64,000 bases of DNA. It comes from Alicyclobacillus sp. GTDB lineage: Bacteria > Bacillota > Bacilli > Alicyclobacillales > Alicyclobacillaceae. Each line of letters begins with the position of its first letter. The stretch's first letter is position 1. Below the pieces are notes generated by a model. The model saw only the letters and a program-made list of their open reading frames with translations, was not told where the DNA came from and searched no databases. This document shows positions 10,901-20,227 of this stretch, in pieces. The stretch is taken from positions 1 through 64,000 of the forward strand of contig JAIMBT010000005.1 in assembly GCA_023511295.1 (NCBI GenBank), given 5' to 3'. Position numbers and translations under genes: made by a program.

Positions 10901-12112
10901 TCAATCCCGCGGGACTTCAATCAATACGGCATCCCCTTGCGCCGCGCCGCTGCAAATGGCGGCAACACCCAGGCCACCGCCGCGGCGCCGCAACTCGTAG
11001 ATGAGGGTGGTGAGGATGCGCGCCCCACTCGCGCCGATGGGGTGGCCCAACGCCACGGCTCCGCCGTTCACATTGACCTTCTCGTAGTCGATGTCCAACA
11101 TTTTACCGGAAGTGAGCGTGACGGCGGCAAACGCCTCGTTGATCTCGAAGAGGTCCACCTCGTCGAGCTGCACGCCCGTTTTGTCGAGGAGCTTTCGAAT
11201 CGCCAGCGCCGGGGTCGTCGCGATGTACGCCGCTTCGGCCGCCACCTCGGCGTAACCGCGGATATAGGCGAGCGGTTGCCGCCCCGTCGCCTCTGCGTAC
11301 GCCGCCGACATCACCGTCACGGCGGCGGCGCCGTCGTTGACGCCTGGGGCATTTCCGGCCGTGATGGATCCGTCCGAGGTGAACACCGGCGGCAGCTTCG
11401 CCAGCCGCTCCAGGCTGGTGTCGCGGCGCGGGCACTCGTCGACAGCGACGGACACCGTACCCTTCTTGTCCGCCACCTCCACCGGGACGATTTCCTCGTC
11501 AAAGCGGCCGCTGTCGATGGCCGCCAGAGCTCGCTGGTGCGACCTGAGCGCCCACGCGTCCTGATCTTCTCGCGAGATTTCGTACTCCTTCGCGACGCGG
11601 CTGCCGAGCACCGCCATGTGCACGTTGTGGAAGGCGCACTGCAACCCGTCGTGAATCATCAAGTCGATCACGCTGCCATCCCCCATCCGCAACCCTTGCC
11701 GGGCTCCGGTCAGTGCGTAGGGGGCGTTCGACATGCTCTCCATGCCCCCCGCGACGGCCACCTGGATGTCGCCGGCGCGGATGAGCGCGTCCGCCAGGGT
11801 GACGGCACGCAGACCGGACGCGCACACCTTGTTGACCGTCACACTCGGCGTCTCCCACGGCAGTCCTGCCAACCGGGCAGCCTGCCGCGACGGGATTTGC
11901 CCCGCGCCGGCCTGCAGCACCATGCCCATAATCACTTGCTCCACTTCATCCGAACGGACCTCGGCGCGGTGGAGCGCCTCCTGAATCACCACACCGCCCA
12001 GTTCCACCGCTCGCTTGCGGGCCAACGCGCCCTGAAACTTGGTGAACGGCGTCCGGACAGCGCTTACAATCACAGACTGCGGGGCTGCTCCCGCCTCTCG
12101 ACCGTGCGACAT
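10901..12112 (-). CDS. Acetyl-CoA C-acetyltransferase (thiolase)
   Basis: 403-residue thiolase that splits acetoacetyl-CoA into two acetyl-CoA. The acylated Cys is in [12 protein letters not shown] near residue 95, the His in [18 protein letters not shown] near 355, and the second Cys in [17 protein letters not shown] near 385, where many thiolases have CIGGG. It starts at an ATG with GGAGGAGAG upstream and lies 98 bp downstream of fadF and 105 bp upstream of the 3-hydroxybutyryl-CoA dehydrogenase. Degradative direction is inferred from the operon. Confidence 0.95.
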   Translation of the reverse strand: MSHGREAGAAPQSVIVSAVRTPFTKFQGALARKRAVELGGVVIQEALHRAEVRSDEVEQVIMGMVLQAGAGQIPSRQAARLAGLPWETPSVTVNKVCASGLRAVTLADALIRAGDIQVAVAGGMESMSNAPYALTGARQGLRMGDGSVIDLMIHDGLQCAFHNVHMAVLGSRVAKEYEISREDQDAWALRSHQRALAAIDSGRFDEEIVPVEVADKKGTVSVAVDECPRRDTSLERLAKLPPVFTSDGSITAGNAPGVNDGAAAVTVMSAAYAEATGRQPLAYIRGYAEVAAEAAYIATTPALAIRKLLDKTGVQLDEVDLFEINEAFAAVTLTSGKMLDIDYEKVNVNGGAVALGHPIGASGARILTTLIYELRRRGGGLGVAAICSGAAQGDAVLIEVPRD

Positions 12113-12210
12113 CGCTCTCTCCTCCCCCCATGATGGGAACTTGGCAGACTGGTGAGCGGCGGCGAGCAGCAGCGTCTGTCGCGTCGCCCGCCGCTGCCCC
12201 GGTCACGCGT

Positions 12211-14223
12211 TCACTGGGTCACTGCCGCCAGTTCCGGAACCTCGACGGACATCGCCAAAAGCTCAATCACGTCGTAGGTCTGAACGTCTTCTTCCTTACC
12301 GTTCGCCTTCGTCCCATCAATCATCATCGTCATACAGTACGGACACGCGGTCCCGATGATGGACGCGCCCGTGTCGATGGCCTGTTTGGACCGCATGACG
12401 TTGATGCGGTTGCCCGTCTCCTCTTTAAACATACCACCACCGCCGGCCCCGCAGCACATGCTCTTGTTGCGGCTGCGTTCCATCTCGACCAGGCGGACAC
12501 CCGGGATGGATTCGAGGATGAACCGCGGCGGATCATACACGTCATTGTACCGGCCCAAGTAGCAGGAGTCGTGGTACGTGATGGTTTCGTTGACCGGTTT
12601 GGTCGGCTTGAGCTTGCCTTCCTTCAACAACTTTGCGACGAACTGCGTGCTGTGATAGACTTCCGCCTCAAACCCGAAGTCGGGATACTCGTTCTTGAAG
12701 GTGTTGAACGCGTGCGGGTCCGTGGTGATGATCTTCTTCACACCGTAGGTCTGGAAGATCTCGATATTGCGCTGCACAAACTCCTGGTACAAAAACTCGT
12801 TGCCGAGGCGGCGCGCGGAGTCGCCGTCGCTCTCTTCTTCGGCCCCCAGGATGGCGAAGTCCACCCCTGCCGCAATCAGCAACTTGGCGAATGCCTGAGC
12901 AATTTTCTGGTTCCGCTGATCAAACGAAGCAGCCGTTCCGACGAAGAACAGGTATTCCGCTTGGCCGTCCACCTCCGCCATTGTCTTGACCGGCAGGTCC
13001 TTGGCCCACGCCGCGCGCTCGCGCCGGTTGATCCCCCACTCGTTCGATTGCCGCTCGAGGTTGGCGAACACCTTCGTGACCTCCGGACTGGTCTTGCCTT
13101 CGGTCAACACCAGGTGGCGCCGCAGGTCGACAATCGCCTGCACGTGCTCGTTTGCGACCGGGCACGCCTCCTCACATGCGCGGCACGTGGTGCAGGCCCA
13201 AACCTCTTCCTCCGTGAAGACGCCGGACTCAAACAGCGGTGCGGTCTGCAAGTCCTCCGCGCCCGCCGCCATCTTGGCGAGCATACCCGGCCCCTCGTAG
13301 ACAAGTTGATCTTTCATCTTGAGAATCAGGTACTTGGGAGACAGCGGTTTGCCACTCAGCGTGGCCGGGCACGATACGTGGCACCGACCGCATTCCGTAC
13401 AGGCATAGCCATCGAGCAACTGTTTCCATGTGAACTGCTCAATGCGGCCCACGCCAAACTCTTCAATGCTCTCGTCTTCCAGGTCCAACTTCCGAAGTTT
13501 TCCGGGTGAGTCGAGTCGGCGGAAGTACCAGTTGAACATCGACCCAATCATATGCGAGTGCTTCGACCGAGGAATGATGTACAGGAACGTCGAGAGGCAC
13601 AGGACGTGCAGCCAGAACGCAATCTCCCGTACCGCTATCAACCCGCCATGCGACGCACCGGCGAAGCCACTCGCGATGGCGCTGACAATCGGCGAGCTCC
13701 ACCCCGGATGCAGGCCCGCCAAGTCCATGTCCGCCGCCGTGGCGAAGTAGTATGTGACGATGATGAGCCCAATCAGGCCAAGGATGATACCGCCTTCCGC
13801 CGAATTCGAGAGCCGCATCGGCCGCAGTGCGTACCGACGCACCAGCGCGGCGATGATGGCGACGAGGACAAACGCCGAGAACAACTCCTGGATAAACAGG
13901 TACGCCGGGGCCGTCGCCCAAGGCAGGTGCCACCCCGTGAGATGGAAGAGAAGAAAGTCGAGGTCTCCGAAAACCAGCACCAGGAAGCCCCAAAAGATAA
14001 AGAAGTGCGCCATGCCGGACGGCTCTGCGAGCACCTTTCGCTGCGCCAACACGTTCGTCACAAAGCTCATGAACCGCTCCTTCTTGCGATCCAAACGACC
14101 TTGTTCCGGCGCTGCCGCAAGCAGGTATCGCACCCGCCGATCCACCGCATATCCAAACGTGGCCAATGCGCCACCGAAGACGATGATGAAGGCAATCCCC
14201 TGAATCGCCATCCACATGAGCAT
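12211..14223 (-). CDS. fadF: FadF-like membrane Fe-S oxidoreductase (heterodisulfide-reductase type)
   Basis: 670 residues. About six membrane segments occupy residues 1-250 in a NarI/DsrM-like arrangement. Two 4Fe-4S clusters follow (CTECGRCHVSCP near 285; CTTCRACEEACP near 365), then two CCG domains. The second CCG domain is intact (HDSCYLGRYN, MCCGAGGGGMF, TACPYCMTMM). The first lacks the usual cysteines (FFVGTAASFDQR, EEESDGDSARR). This family passes electrons from ETF of acyl-CoA dehydrogenases to quinone. The ATG at 14223 follows a G-rich site; upstream ATGs have none. It is the promoter-proximal gene of the beta-oxidation cluster and corresponds to B. subtilis YwjF/FadF. Confidence 0.9.
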   Translation of the reverse strand: MLMWMAIQGIAFIIVFGGALATFGYAVDRRVRYLLAAAPEQGRLDRKKERFMSFVTNVLAQRKVLAEPSGMAHFFIFWGFLVLVFGDLDFLLFHLTGWHLPWATAPAYLFIQELFSAFVLVAIIAALVRRYALRPMRLSNSAEGGIILGLIGLIIVTYYFATAADMDLAGLHPGWSSPIVSAIASGFAGASHGGLIAVREIAFWLHVLCLSTFLYIIPRSKHSHMIGSMFNWYFRRLDSPGKLRKLDLEDESIEEFGVGRIEQFTWKQLLDGYACTECGRCHVSCPATLSGKPLSPKYLILKMKDQLVYEGPGMLAKMAAGAEDLQTAPLFESGVFTEEEVWACTTCRACEEACPVANEHVQAIVDLRRHLVLTEGKTSPEVTKVFANLERQSNEWGINRRERAAWAKDLPVKTMAEVDGQAEYLFFVGTAASFDQRNQKIAQAFAKLLIAAGVDFAILGAEEESDGDSARRLGNEFLYQEFVQRNIEIFQTYGVKKIITTDPHAFNTFKNEYPDFGFEAEVYHSTQFVAKLLKEGKLKPTKPVNETITYHDSCYLGRYNDVYDPPRFILESIPGVRLVEMERSRNKSMCCGAGGGGMFKEETGNRINVMRSKQAIDTGASIIGTACPYCMTMMIDGTKANGKEEDVQTYDVIELLAMSVEVPELAAVTQ

Positions 14224-14385
14224 CCGCCCCCCTGTCCTGCTTTGCTTCGTCCGCCGGCCCCACGACCGTCGTCCGTCGAACGACGAGTAACCGTTTTCGA
14301 CCGGGTCAAGGAGGGCTGCCATCCGCCAGCCTCCAGACTCGCACGCCGGCCAGACTGCCGAGCCTCCGTGGTGCATCCCGGTTTG

Positions 14386-14520
14386 CGTCGACGAGCGGCC
14401 GGTGCTGGCCGACGGTTGCGCCGAATCCCGGGTTGCGTCGAACCGCGGTTTGTGCCGGACCCCGGATTGCGTCGAACCGCGGTCTGTGCCGGACCCCGGT
14501 TCGTCGACCGACCCCGCTTG
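14386..14520. repeat. Short 34-bp tandem repeat upstream of fadF
   Basis: TTGCGTCGAACCGCGG recurs at 14433 and 14467, 34 bp apart, with degraded copies before (near 14386) and after (near 14501). Between copies runs TGTGCCGGACCCCGG. It lies in the untranslated region between fadF and the larger 125-bp array. I see no gene in 14224-14640. Confidence 0.6.
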
Positions 14521-14523
14521 TCG

Positions 14524-14537
14524 ACCGACCGGTCGGT
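14524..14537. promoter_or_regulatory. Candidate TetR-type operator upstream of fadF
   Basis: ACCGACC-GGTCGGT is a perfect 14-bp palindrome about 300 bp upstream of the fadF ATG. A weak TAGGAT -10 lies beside it at 14557-14562 on the minus strand. Palindromes of the ACCGACC/GGTCGGT type are bound by TetR-family regulators of fatty-acid genes in other bacteria (for example PfmR of Thermus), as far as I recall. No TetR gene is in the window. Confidence 0.4.
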
Positions 14538-14640
14538 TCGTACCACTAACACAAGGATCCTACCGAGCCAGCCTCGGCATAAGCATAGCATGAACAGGCG
14601 GACTCCTGCACAGCAAACTTCTGGGCAACAGACGCGGGCC

Positions 14641-15590
14641 GCCCATTCACCCGCCACAAGGGAACGCCGTTCCCCTATCCCCGCCGCCAGCACCGTTTCA
14701 GCCGCCAATAAGGGAACCGCGTTCCCCTCGTCCGACCGCACAGCATCGAGATCGGCCCGACGACCGCCCATTCACCCGCCACAAGGGAACGCCGTTCCCC
14801 TATGCCCGCCGTCAGCACCGTTTCAGACGCCAATAAGGGAACCGCGTTCCGCTATTGGGACAGCGAGGGGGCGAGATCGGCCCGACGACCTCCCATTCAC
14901 CCACCACAAGGGAACGCCGTTCCCCTATGGCCGCCGCCAGCACCGTTTCAGCCGCCAATAAGGGAACCGCGTTCCGCTATGGGGACAGCGAAGGGGCGAG
15001 AGCGGCCCATGGACCTCCCACTCACCCACCACAAGGGAACGCCGTTCCCCTATGGCCGCCGCCAGCACCGTTTCAGCCGCCAATAGGGGAACCGCGTTCC
15101 GCTATCCCCGCAACGAGGGGGCGAGGTTGGCCCGAGAACCGCCCATTCACCCACCACAAGGGAACGCCGTTCCCCTATGGCCGCCGCCGGTACCGTTTCA
15201 GACGCCAATAAGGGAACCGCGTTCCCCTATTCCCGCAGCCAAGGGGCCGGTGCCACCGGCCCCATTCCAACCACCGGCCCGTGGACCTCCCATTCACCCG
15301 CTACAAGGGAACGCCGTTCCCCTATGCCCGCCGCCAGCACCGTTTCAGCCGCCAACAAGGGAACCGCGTTCCGCTATTCCCGCAGCGAGGGGGCGAGGTT
15401 GGCCCGAGGACCGCCCATTCACCCGCTACAAGGGAACGCCGTTCCCCTATGGCCGCCGCCAGCACCGTTTCAGCCGCCAACAAGGGAACCGCGTTCCGCT
15501 ATCCCCGCAGCGAAGGGGCCGGTGCCACCGGCCCCATTCCAACCACCGGCCCCATTCCAACCACCGGCCCCCCTCGAGCCGCCGAAGCCG
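14641..15590. repeat. Array A: seven 125-bp units, each with two hairpin-like palindromes
   Basis: Core 1 (GGGAACGCCGTTCCC) starts at 14660, 14785, 14910, 15035, 15160, 15307 and 15432, so the period is 125 bp with one 22-bp insertion. Core 2 (GGGAACCGCGTTCC) begins exactly 52 bp after each core 1. The spacer between cores has CCAGCACCGTTTCAG and the spacer after core 2 varies. The last units also carry short repeats of CCGGCCCCATTCCAACCAC. Open frames cross the array only because it is GC-rich; the period is not a multiple of three and no ribosome site is seen. It is not a CRISPR array: cores are palindromic and the spacers are repeats of one another. A diverged sister array lies at 27641-28040. 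Confidence 0.95.
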
Positions 15591-15596
15591 CGGCCG

Positions 15597-16451
15597 TCAG
15601 TCGTGCTGGACCTGCTGCAGGAAACGGCGGGTCCGCGGCGAGTCAGCGTTCGTGAACAGCTTCTCCGGCGGGGCCTCTTCGACAATGGCGCCGTCCTCCA
15701 TGAAGATGACCCGATCCGCCACCTTTCGCGCAAACCCCATCTCATGCGTCACGAGCACCATCGTCATGCCTTCCTGCGCAAGCTGCTGAATGACCTGGAG
15801 GACCTCGCCGACCAGTTCGGGATCGAGAGCCGACGTCGGCTCGTCCAGCAGCAGCACCTCCGGCTTCATGGCCAGGGCCCGGGCAATCGCAACCCGCTGC
15901 TGCTGGCCGCCGGACAACTGTGCCGGATATGCGTCCGCCTTGTCCGCCAGGCCGACCTTCGTCAGCAGATTGAGCCCTTCGCGGCGTGCCTCTGCCCGAG
16001 GCATCCCCTTGACCTGCACCGGCGCCTCGGTGACGTTGCCGATGGCGGTCAGGTGCGGAAAGAGGTGAAAGCGCTGGAACACCATCCCCATCTTCGCCCG
16101 CTGTTGGGCCAGGCGCCGGGGTTTTGTCGCGAGCGGCTCACCGAGGATCTCGATGGTCCCCGAGGTCGGCAACTCCAGCGCGTTGAAGCAGCGCAACAGC
16201 GTCGACTTCCCAGATCCGCTCGGGCCAATCACCGCCAGCACCTCTCCGCGGCGCACGCTGACCGAGACGCCCTTGAGAACCTCCAGGCGGCCGAACGATT
16301 TGCGAATGTCCACCGCGCGAATCACCACGTCTTGCCCAGGCGCGCCGCCGAAGCGCGTGCCGTCGCCCGCGGCCGCCGAACCGCCCGTCACCGCCGAACC
16401 CTCGTCGATGTCGATCCCGATGGGCCCCACACCCGTCTGGCGCGCTGTCAT
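15597..16451 (-). CDS. Amino-acid ABC transporter, ATP-binding protein (GlnQ/HisP type)
   Basis: 284 residues. Walker [10 protein letters not shown] near residue 72, Q-loop [13 protein letters not shown], signature [15 protein letters not shown], Walker [15 protein letters not shown] and the switch His in LVTHEM are all intact and typical of polar amino-acid importers. It has a ~42-residue Gly/Ala-rich extension before the ABC fold. That start is supported by a four-base ATGA overlap with the permease gene. It is the last gene of the SBP-permease-ATPase operon. Its stop is only a few bases from repeat array A. Confidence 0.95.
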   Translation of the reverse strand: MTARQTGVGPIGIDIDEGSAVTGGSAAAGDGTRFGGAPGQDVVIRAVDIRKSFGRLEVLKGVSVSVRRGEVLAVIGPSGSGKSTLLRCFNALELPTSGTIEILGEPLATKPRRLAQQRAKMGMVFQRFHLFPHLTAIGNVTEAPVQVKGMPRAEARREGLNLLTKVGLADKADAYPAQLSGGQQQRVAIARALAMKPEVLLLDEPTSALDPELVGEVLQVIQQLAQEGMTMVLVTHEMGFARKVADRVIFMEDGAIVEEAPPEKLFTNADSPRTRRFLQQVQHD

Positions 16452-17101
16452 CCTCTCACCTCCAACGAACGCTCGAGCCGGCTGCCGATGGCGACAAAGA
16501 TGGTCGTCATCAGCAAGTACAGCAAGCCGACCAAGGCCAGCGTCTGCAGCGGCTTAAAGGTGGACGCGTACAGTTCCTGACCGCGGCGGAGCAGTTCCGC
16601 GATGGCCACCGTCGAGACCAGCGACGAATCCTTCAGCAGCGCGACAAACTCGTTCACGAGTGGCGGTAGCAGGCGCCGGTAGGTCTGCGGGATGATGATG
16701 CGCCGCATCGCCAAGCCATGCGTCATGCCGAGGGTCTGCGCTGCTTCCATCTGGCCTTTGTCGACGGAGAGAATCCCCGCCCGCACAATCTCCGCGATGT
16801 ACGCGCCGGAATTGATGGACAGCGCGAGCACACCCGCGACAAACGCAGGCAGCTGAATCCCCACCTGAGGCAACCCCGCGTAGATGAACAGCAACTGTAC
16901 CAACAGCGGTGTTCCACGAAAGACCCAGGTATACAGTTGGGCCAACTTCTTCAGTGGCCAGATGCCCGAGACGTTCGCCAGTGCGGCGAGCACGCCGAGG
17001 ACCAGGCCGAAGAGGACGCCGAGCGCGGTGATCTCGAGCGTGACCAGCGCCCCCTGCAGCAACAGCGGCAACGCTTGACCAGCGTAAACCAGGAAGCTCA
17101 T
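16448..17101 (-). CDS. Amino-acid ABC transporter, permease
   Basis: 217-residue HisM/GlnP-type inner-membrane permease with about five hydrophobic segments. The N-terminal half has the family signature [19 protein letters not shown]. The EAA loop, which contacts the ATPase, reads [21 protein letters not shown]. It starts 3 bp after the substrate-binding protein stop and overlaps the ATPase start by 4 bp. Only one permease gene is present, so it probably forms a homodimer. The specific amino acid cannot be read from sequence. Confidence 0.95.
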   Translation of the reverse strand: MSFLVYAGQALPLLLQGALVTLEITALGVLFGLVLGVLAALANVSGIWPLKKLAQLYTWVFRGTPLLVQLLFIYAGLPQVGIQLPAFVAGVLALSINSGAYIAEIVRAGILSVDKGQMEAAQTLGMTHGLAMRRIIIPQTYRRLLPPLVNEFVALLKDSSLVSTVAIAELLRRGQELYASTFKPLQTLALVGLLYLLMTTIFVAIGSRLERSLEVRG

Positions 17102-17104
17102 GGA

Positions 17105-18013
17105 TTACTGACCTGCCGTACCGAACCAGTATTGATAAATCTTATCATACGTGCCGTTCTTCTTCAGGGTCTGCAGCGCCTGTGTCAACTGCTGCTGCAA
17201 CTGCGTCTCATCCTTGCGCAAACCGATACCGACCGGCTCCGTCTGGAACGCCTTGCCGACGACGGCGAATTCGGTGGGCGCCTTCGCCACGTAATAGCGG
17301 CCGACCGACTCGTCCACCACGACCGCATCCAAACGGCCGTTGGCCAGGTCTTGGAACGCATCCGGGAAGGTGTTGTATTCCTTGATGTTGACGCCGCCTT
17401 CTTGCTTCAACGCGTCCTCACTGGTCGTGCCAATCTGAACACCGACCGTTTTGCCCTTCAGGTCGGCGAGGCTCTGGATGTTGCCACCGTGGTTCGACCG
17501 GACGACAATCACTTGGCCGAAGTTGCCATACGGCACGAAGTTGATTTGTTTCTCTCGGTCCGGCGTGATGTTCATCGTCGAGAGGATGGCGTCGTACTTG
17601 TTCGCCGTAAGTCCCGGAATGATACCGTCCCAGGCCGTCGGTTTCCATACAACCTTTTCGTGCAGCACCTGCCCTAACGCGTCACCGAGGTCGACGTCGA
17701 AGCCCATCAAACGCCCGCTGGTATCGGTGTACTCCATCGGCGGATAGGTGTCGTCCGTTCCGAAGACAATCTCGCCGGGTTGCGGCATCGCGTTCGGATC
17801 AACCACCGGGGTGACGTTGAGCGCACTGACCTTGTCCGCACCCTGGCTCGCTGCTGTATTCCCTGTGGTGTTGGCAGCCGCATTGCCGCTCCCCGCTCCG
17901 GACGTGTTCTGTCCAGCCGCGCCACCGACCGTGTTGTTGTTCGCGCCACAGCCAGCCAACAAGAGAATTGCCATACCGCCTGTTGCGATAATGGATGTCG
18001 CTTTGATGTTCAT
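17105..18013 (-). CDS. Amino-acid ABC transporter, substrate-binding lipoprotein
   Basis: 302 residues. A lipoprotein signal with lipobox LLAGC places Cys at residue 22. An Asn/Gly/Ala/Thr-rich linker to about residue 75 follows. The rest is a periplasmic-binding family 3 domain (GTDDTYPPMEYTD, GFDVDLGDALG, WDGIIPGLTANKYDAI, GKTVGVQIGTTSED, LANGRLDAVVVDE). It is the first gene of the transporter operon and has a promoter at 18200-18228 flanked by two inverted repeats. Arginine or another cationic amino acid would fit the ArgR-like box, but this is only a suggestion. Confidence 0.93.
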   Translation of the reverse strand: MNIKATSIIATGGMAILLLAGCGANNNTVGGAAGQNTSGAGSGNAAANTTGNTAASQGADKVSALNVTPVVDPNAMPQPGEIVFGTDDTYPPMEYTDTSGRLMGFDVDLGDALGQVLHEKVVWKPTAWDGIIPGLTANKYDAILSTMNITPDREKQINFVPYGNFGQVIVVRSNHGGNIQSLADLKGKTVGVQIGTTSEDALKQEGGVNIKEYNTFPDAFQDLANGRLDAVVVDESVGRYYVAKAPTEFAVVGKAFQTEPVGIGLRKDETQLQQQLTQALQTLKKNGTYDKIYQYWFGTAGQ

Positions 18014-18193
18014 GTCGAGTCTCTCCCTCTCCAGTTTCGTCCAATCCTTCGTGTCACCTTGGTACGCGGGTCGCCACCCGAACCGGCACCGGGACTTGCC
18101 CTGTTAGCATATGGGTTCCGAAGGAATGGATACGCCGAATTCCGTCTATGCAGTCCCACGGGACATTCGGCTCTTCATCCCGTGTCGAACCAA

Positions 18194-18228
18194 TGACTAA
18201 ATGTAGTCAATCTTGCCCGATGCGTCAA
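18194..18228 (-). promoter_or_regulatory. Promoter of the amino-acid ABC operon, with operator-like inverted repeat
   Basis: Minus strand TTGACG (18228-18223), 17-base spacer, TACATT (18205-18200). A perfect inverted repeat TGACTA-aatg-TAGTCA (18194-18209) sits exactly over the -10 box, where a bound repressor would block polymerase. The leader to the ATG at 18013 would be about 180 nt. Confidence 0.6.
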
Positions 18229-18236
18229 CATAAAAC

Positions 18237-18250
18237 TGCATAAATATGCG
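18237..18250. promoter_or_regulatory. ArgR-box-like palindrome next to the ABC operon promoter
   Basis: TGCATAAATATGCG is an inverted repeat (GCATA/TATGC) that resembles ARG boxes bound by the arginine repressor. It lies 9 bp upstream of the -35 of the transporter promoter. The surrounding 18190-18480 stretch is clearly AT-richer than the rest of the window and holds no supported gene. Confidence 0.35.
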
Positions 18251-18487
18251 GCCGGTACAGCCCGTGTTAACCATTCGTTCATTCTTAAATAATATCGACA
18301 ATTTGTTTATTTTTCCACAGTCACGTACACTCCCTCCTCCTCCAACAAACTTCCACCACAATGCACCGCTCTCTATCAATCAGCTCCACAAAAAACACAA
18401 AGTTTCTACAGGGTACGGCCACGCCAAACCGCATTCCTTCTGCTACATTCGAGGTAAATTTTTGGATAGCACGAGGAGGCGATGTAC

Positions 18488-19378
18488 GTGCCACCCAACT
18501 TCTTGATTGTCGGGGCGGCAAAGTGCGGGACCACGTCTCTGGACCAATACCTTCATCAACACCCAGACCTGTTCATGGCACCGCGCAAGGAGTGCAATTT
18601 CTTCGCCATCCCGGAGATGCCCGCACACTTCTCCGGTCCTGGCGACGACGTCTTCGAGTCGAACCTCGTTCAGAATCCCCACGCATACGAAAACCTGTTT
18701 CGCGGTGCGAAACAGGGCCAGTTGACCGGCGAGTCGTCCGTCGCGTACCTCTTCTATCCCGGCGTTGCGAAGCGCATCCACGACGCGAATCCGGAGGCGA
18801 AGATCATCATCATGCTGCGCAACCCCGTGCAACGAGCGTACAGCGCGTACATGCACCTCGTCCGAGACGGGCGGGAGACCCTCGATTTTATGGACGCGTT
18901 GAAAGAGGAACCCCTGCGGCGGCAACAGAACTACCAGCCGCTGTGGATGTACTGTGAGGCCGGAAAGTACGCGGAAAAGGTGAAGCGCTATCTAGATTTG
19001 TTCGGCCGCGACCAGGTCCACGTCGTGCTGTACGACGATTTCTCGCGCCGCACCCAGGCGACCGTTCGGCAGGTGTTCGCCTTCCTCGGTGTCCGCACGG
19101 ACATCCCGCTCGACACCTCTGCGCGTTACAACCTCACCGGATTTCCGAAGGGCAGCTGGTACCGGAGGGCGACCGGATCAAACTGGCTCACCAAGACCTT
19201 GAAGCCGCTGCTTCCGGCCAGCGTCCGACGGCGGATGCGCCTGAAGGCGGTGAAGTGGACCTTGGAGCGCAGACCGATGCCCGAGGAGGCCCGAAGGCTG
19301 CTGATTCGGACCTTTCGGGACGATATCCAGCGGCTCGAGGCGCTCCTTGGCATCCATCTGAACCACTGGTACGCTTGA
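18488..19378 (+). CDS. Sulfotransferase domain protein
   Basis: 296 residues resembling the heparan-sulfate N-sulfotransferase-like group. The PAPS 5'-phosphosulfate loop is FLIVGAAKCGTTSL at the N-terminus, and the 3'-phosphate site is IIIMLRNPVQRAYSAYMHLV near residue 120. The rest is consistent with a soluble enzyme sulfating a glycan or small molecule. A GTG at 18488 is chosen because AGGAGG lies 8 bases upstream; the ATG at 18482 would be only 2 bases from it. The gene stands alone, on the opposite strand to both neighbours, behind an AT-rich region, with no PAPS-synthesis genes nearby. Acquisition by transfer is possible. The acceptor is unknown. Confidence 0.88.
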   Translation: MPPNFLIVGAAKCGTTSLDQYLHQHPDLFMAPRKECNFFAIPEMPAHFSGPGDDVFESNLVQNPHAYENLFRGAKQGQLTGESSVAYLFYPGVAKRIHDANPEAKIIIMLRNPVQRAYSAYMHLVRDGRETLDFMDALKEEPLRRQQNYQPLWMYCEAGKYAEKVKRYLDLFGRDQVHVVLYDDFSRRTQATVRQVFAFLGVRTDIPLDTSARYNLTGFPKGSWYRRATGSNWLTKTLKPLLPASVRRRMRLKAVKWTLERRPMPEEARRLLIRTFRDDIQRLEALLGIHLNHWYA

Positions 19379-19447
19379 CCCGCCGCGCGACGTAAGCCAT
19401 GGAATGCTTGGGCGCACTCCCGCAACCGGAAGTTCAAGCTGGGCCCC

Positions 19448-20227
19448 TCAGGCCAGCCCGCGGCGGACCATCTCCTGCACCACGAACGACGCCACTTCCG
19501 GTGCCAGGGTGCCCGGCCCAAACCCCGCGTCATACCCCAATTCGAGCGCCAGTTCGTGGGTGATGCGCGGCCCGCCCGCGACGAGGACCAGCCGTTCCCG
19601 CAACCCCTGCGCCTCCAGCAGATCCACCAAATGCGCGAGGTTGTGCAAGTGCACGTCCTTCTGCGTGACCACCTGGGACACCAGCAGCGCGTCCGCGCGC
19701 AGTTCAATCGCCTTGCGCACCAGTTCCGCGTTCTCCACCTGACTGCCGAGGTTGTACGCGTCAATCTCCGGGTAGCGCTCGAGCCCGTACTCCCCGTTGT
19801 AGCCCTTCATGTTCATGATGGCGTCGATGCCTACCGTATGCGCGTCCGTCCCCGTGCACGCGCCGAGGATCACCACCTTGCGGCCAATCCGGTCGCGGAT
19901 GAAGGCGTTCACCGCGTAGAAGTCCATTCGTTCGACGTCGACCTTCGGGACGTGGATGTTGGCGTAGTCCACCGCGTGTTGGCAGTTCCCGTACAGTACG
20001 AAGAAACTAAAGCCTTCACCGATGTCCTCGTGGTGGACCACCGCAGCGTCTCGAAGCCCCATCTTCGTCGCCAGTTGACGGGCCGCCTCGACGGCTTCCG
20101 CACCGTCCGGCACCGGCAGCGAGAAACTCAGTTGCACTTTCCCGTCATCCATCGTGTCCCCATACGGACGCAACTGGTGCAGGTTGGGCCGGGCAATCTT
20201 CGTCCGATAGTCGACCACCGGGTTCAT
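19448..20227 (-). CDS. kamE: Lysine 5,6-aminomutase beta subunit (B12-binding)
   Basis: 259 residues. The B12-binding motif DxHxxG is at D128-H130-G133 (GTDAHTVGIDA), and SQVVTQKDVH and VAGGPRITHELA belong to the same Rossmann domain. NIHVPKVD near residue 95 carries the lysine that in this family binds PLP between catalytic states. With KamD it moves the 6-amino group of beta-lysine to C5, using adenosylcobalamin and PLP. The ATG overlaps the kamD stop by four bases. It is the last gene of the operon. Confidence 0.95.
   Translation of the reverse strand: MNPVVDYRTKIARPNLHQLRPYGDTMDDGKVQLSFSLPVPDGAEAVEAARQLATKMGLRDAAVVHHEDIGEGFSFFVLYGNCQHAVDYANIHVPKVDVERMDFYAVNAFIRDRIGRKVVILGACTGTDAHTVGIDAIMNMKGYNGEYGLERYPEIDAYNLGSQVENAELVRKAIELRADALLVSQVVTQKDVHLHNLAHLVDLLEAQGLRERLVLVAGGPRITHELALELGYDAGFGPGTLAPEVASFVVQEMVRRGLA

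Noticed and set aside
14641-15590. CRISPR array
   Set aside because: Repeats are palindromic pairs with conserved spacers at 125-bp period, and there are no cas genes.
14802-15789. Open frames in the 125-bp array with peptides such as QGNAVPLWPPP
   Set aside because: The period is not a multiple of three, so the same DNA is read in different frames in successive units; only composition keeps them open.
18197-18379. 60-codon minus-strand open frame in the AT-rich region
   Set aside because: It overlaps the ABC promoter and has no ribosome site or recognisable sequence.
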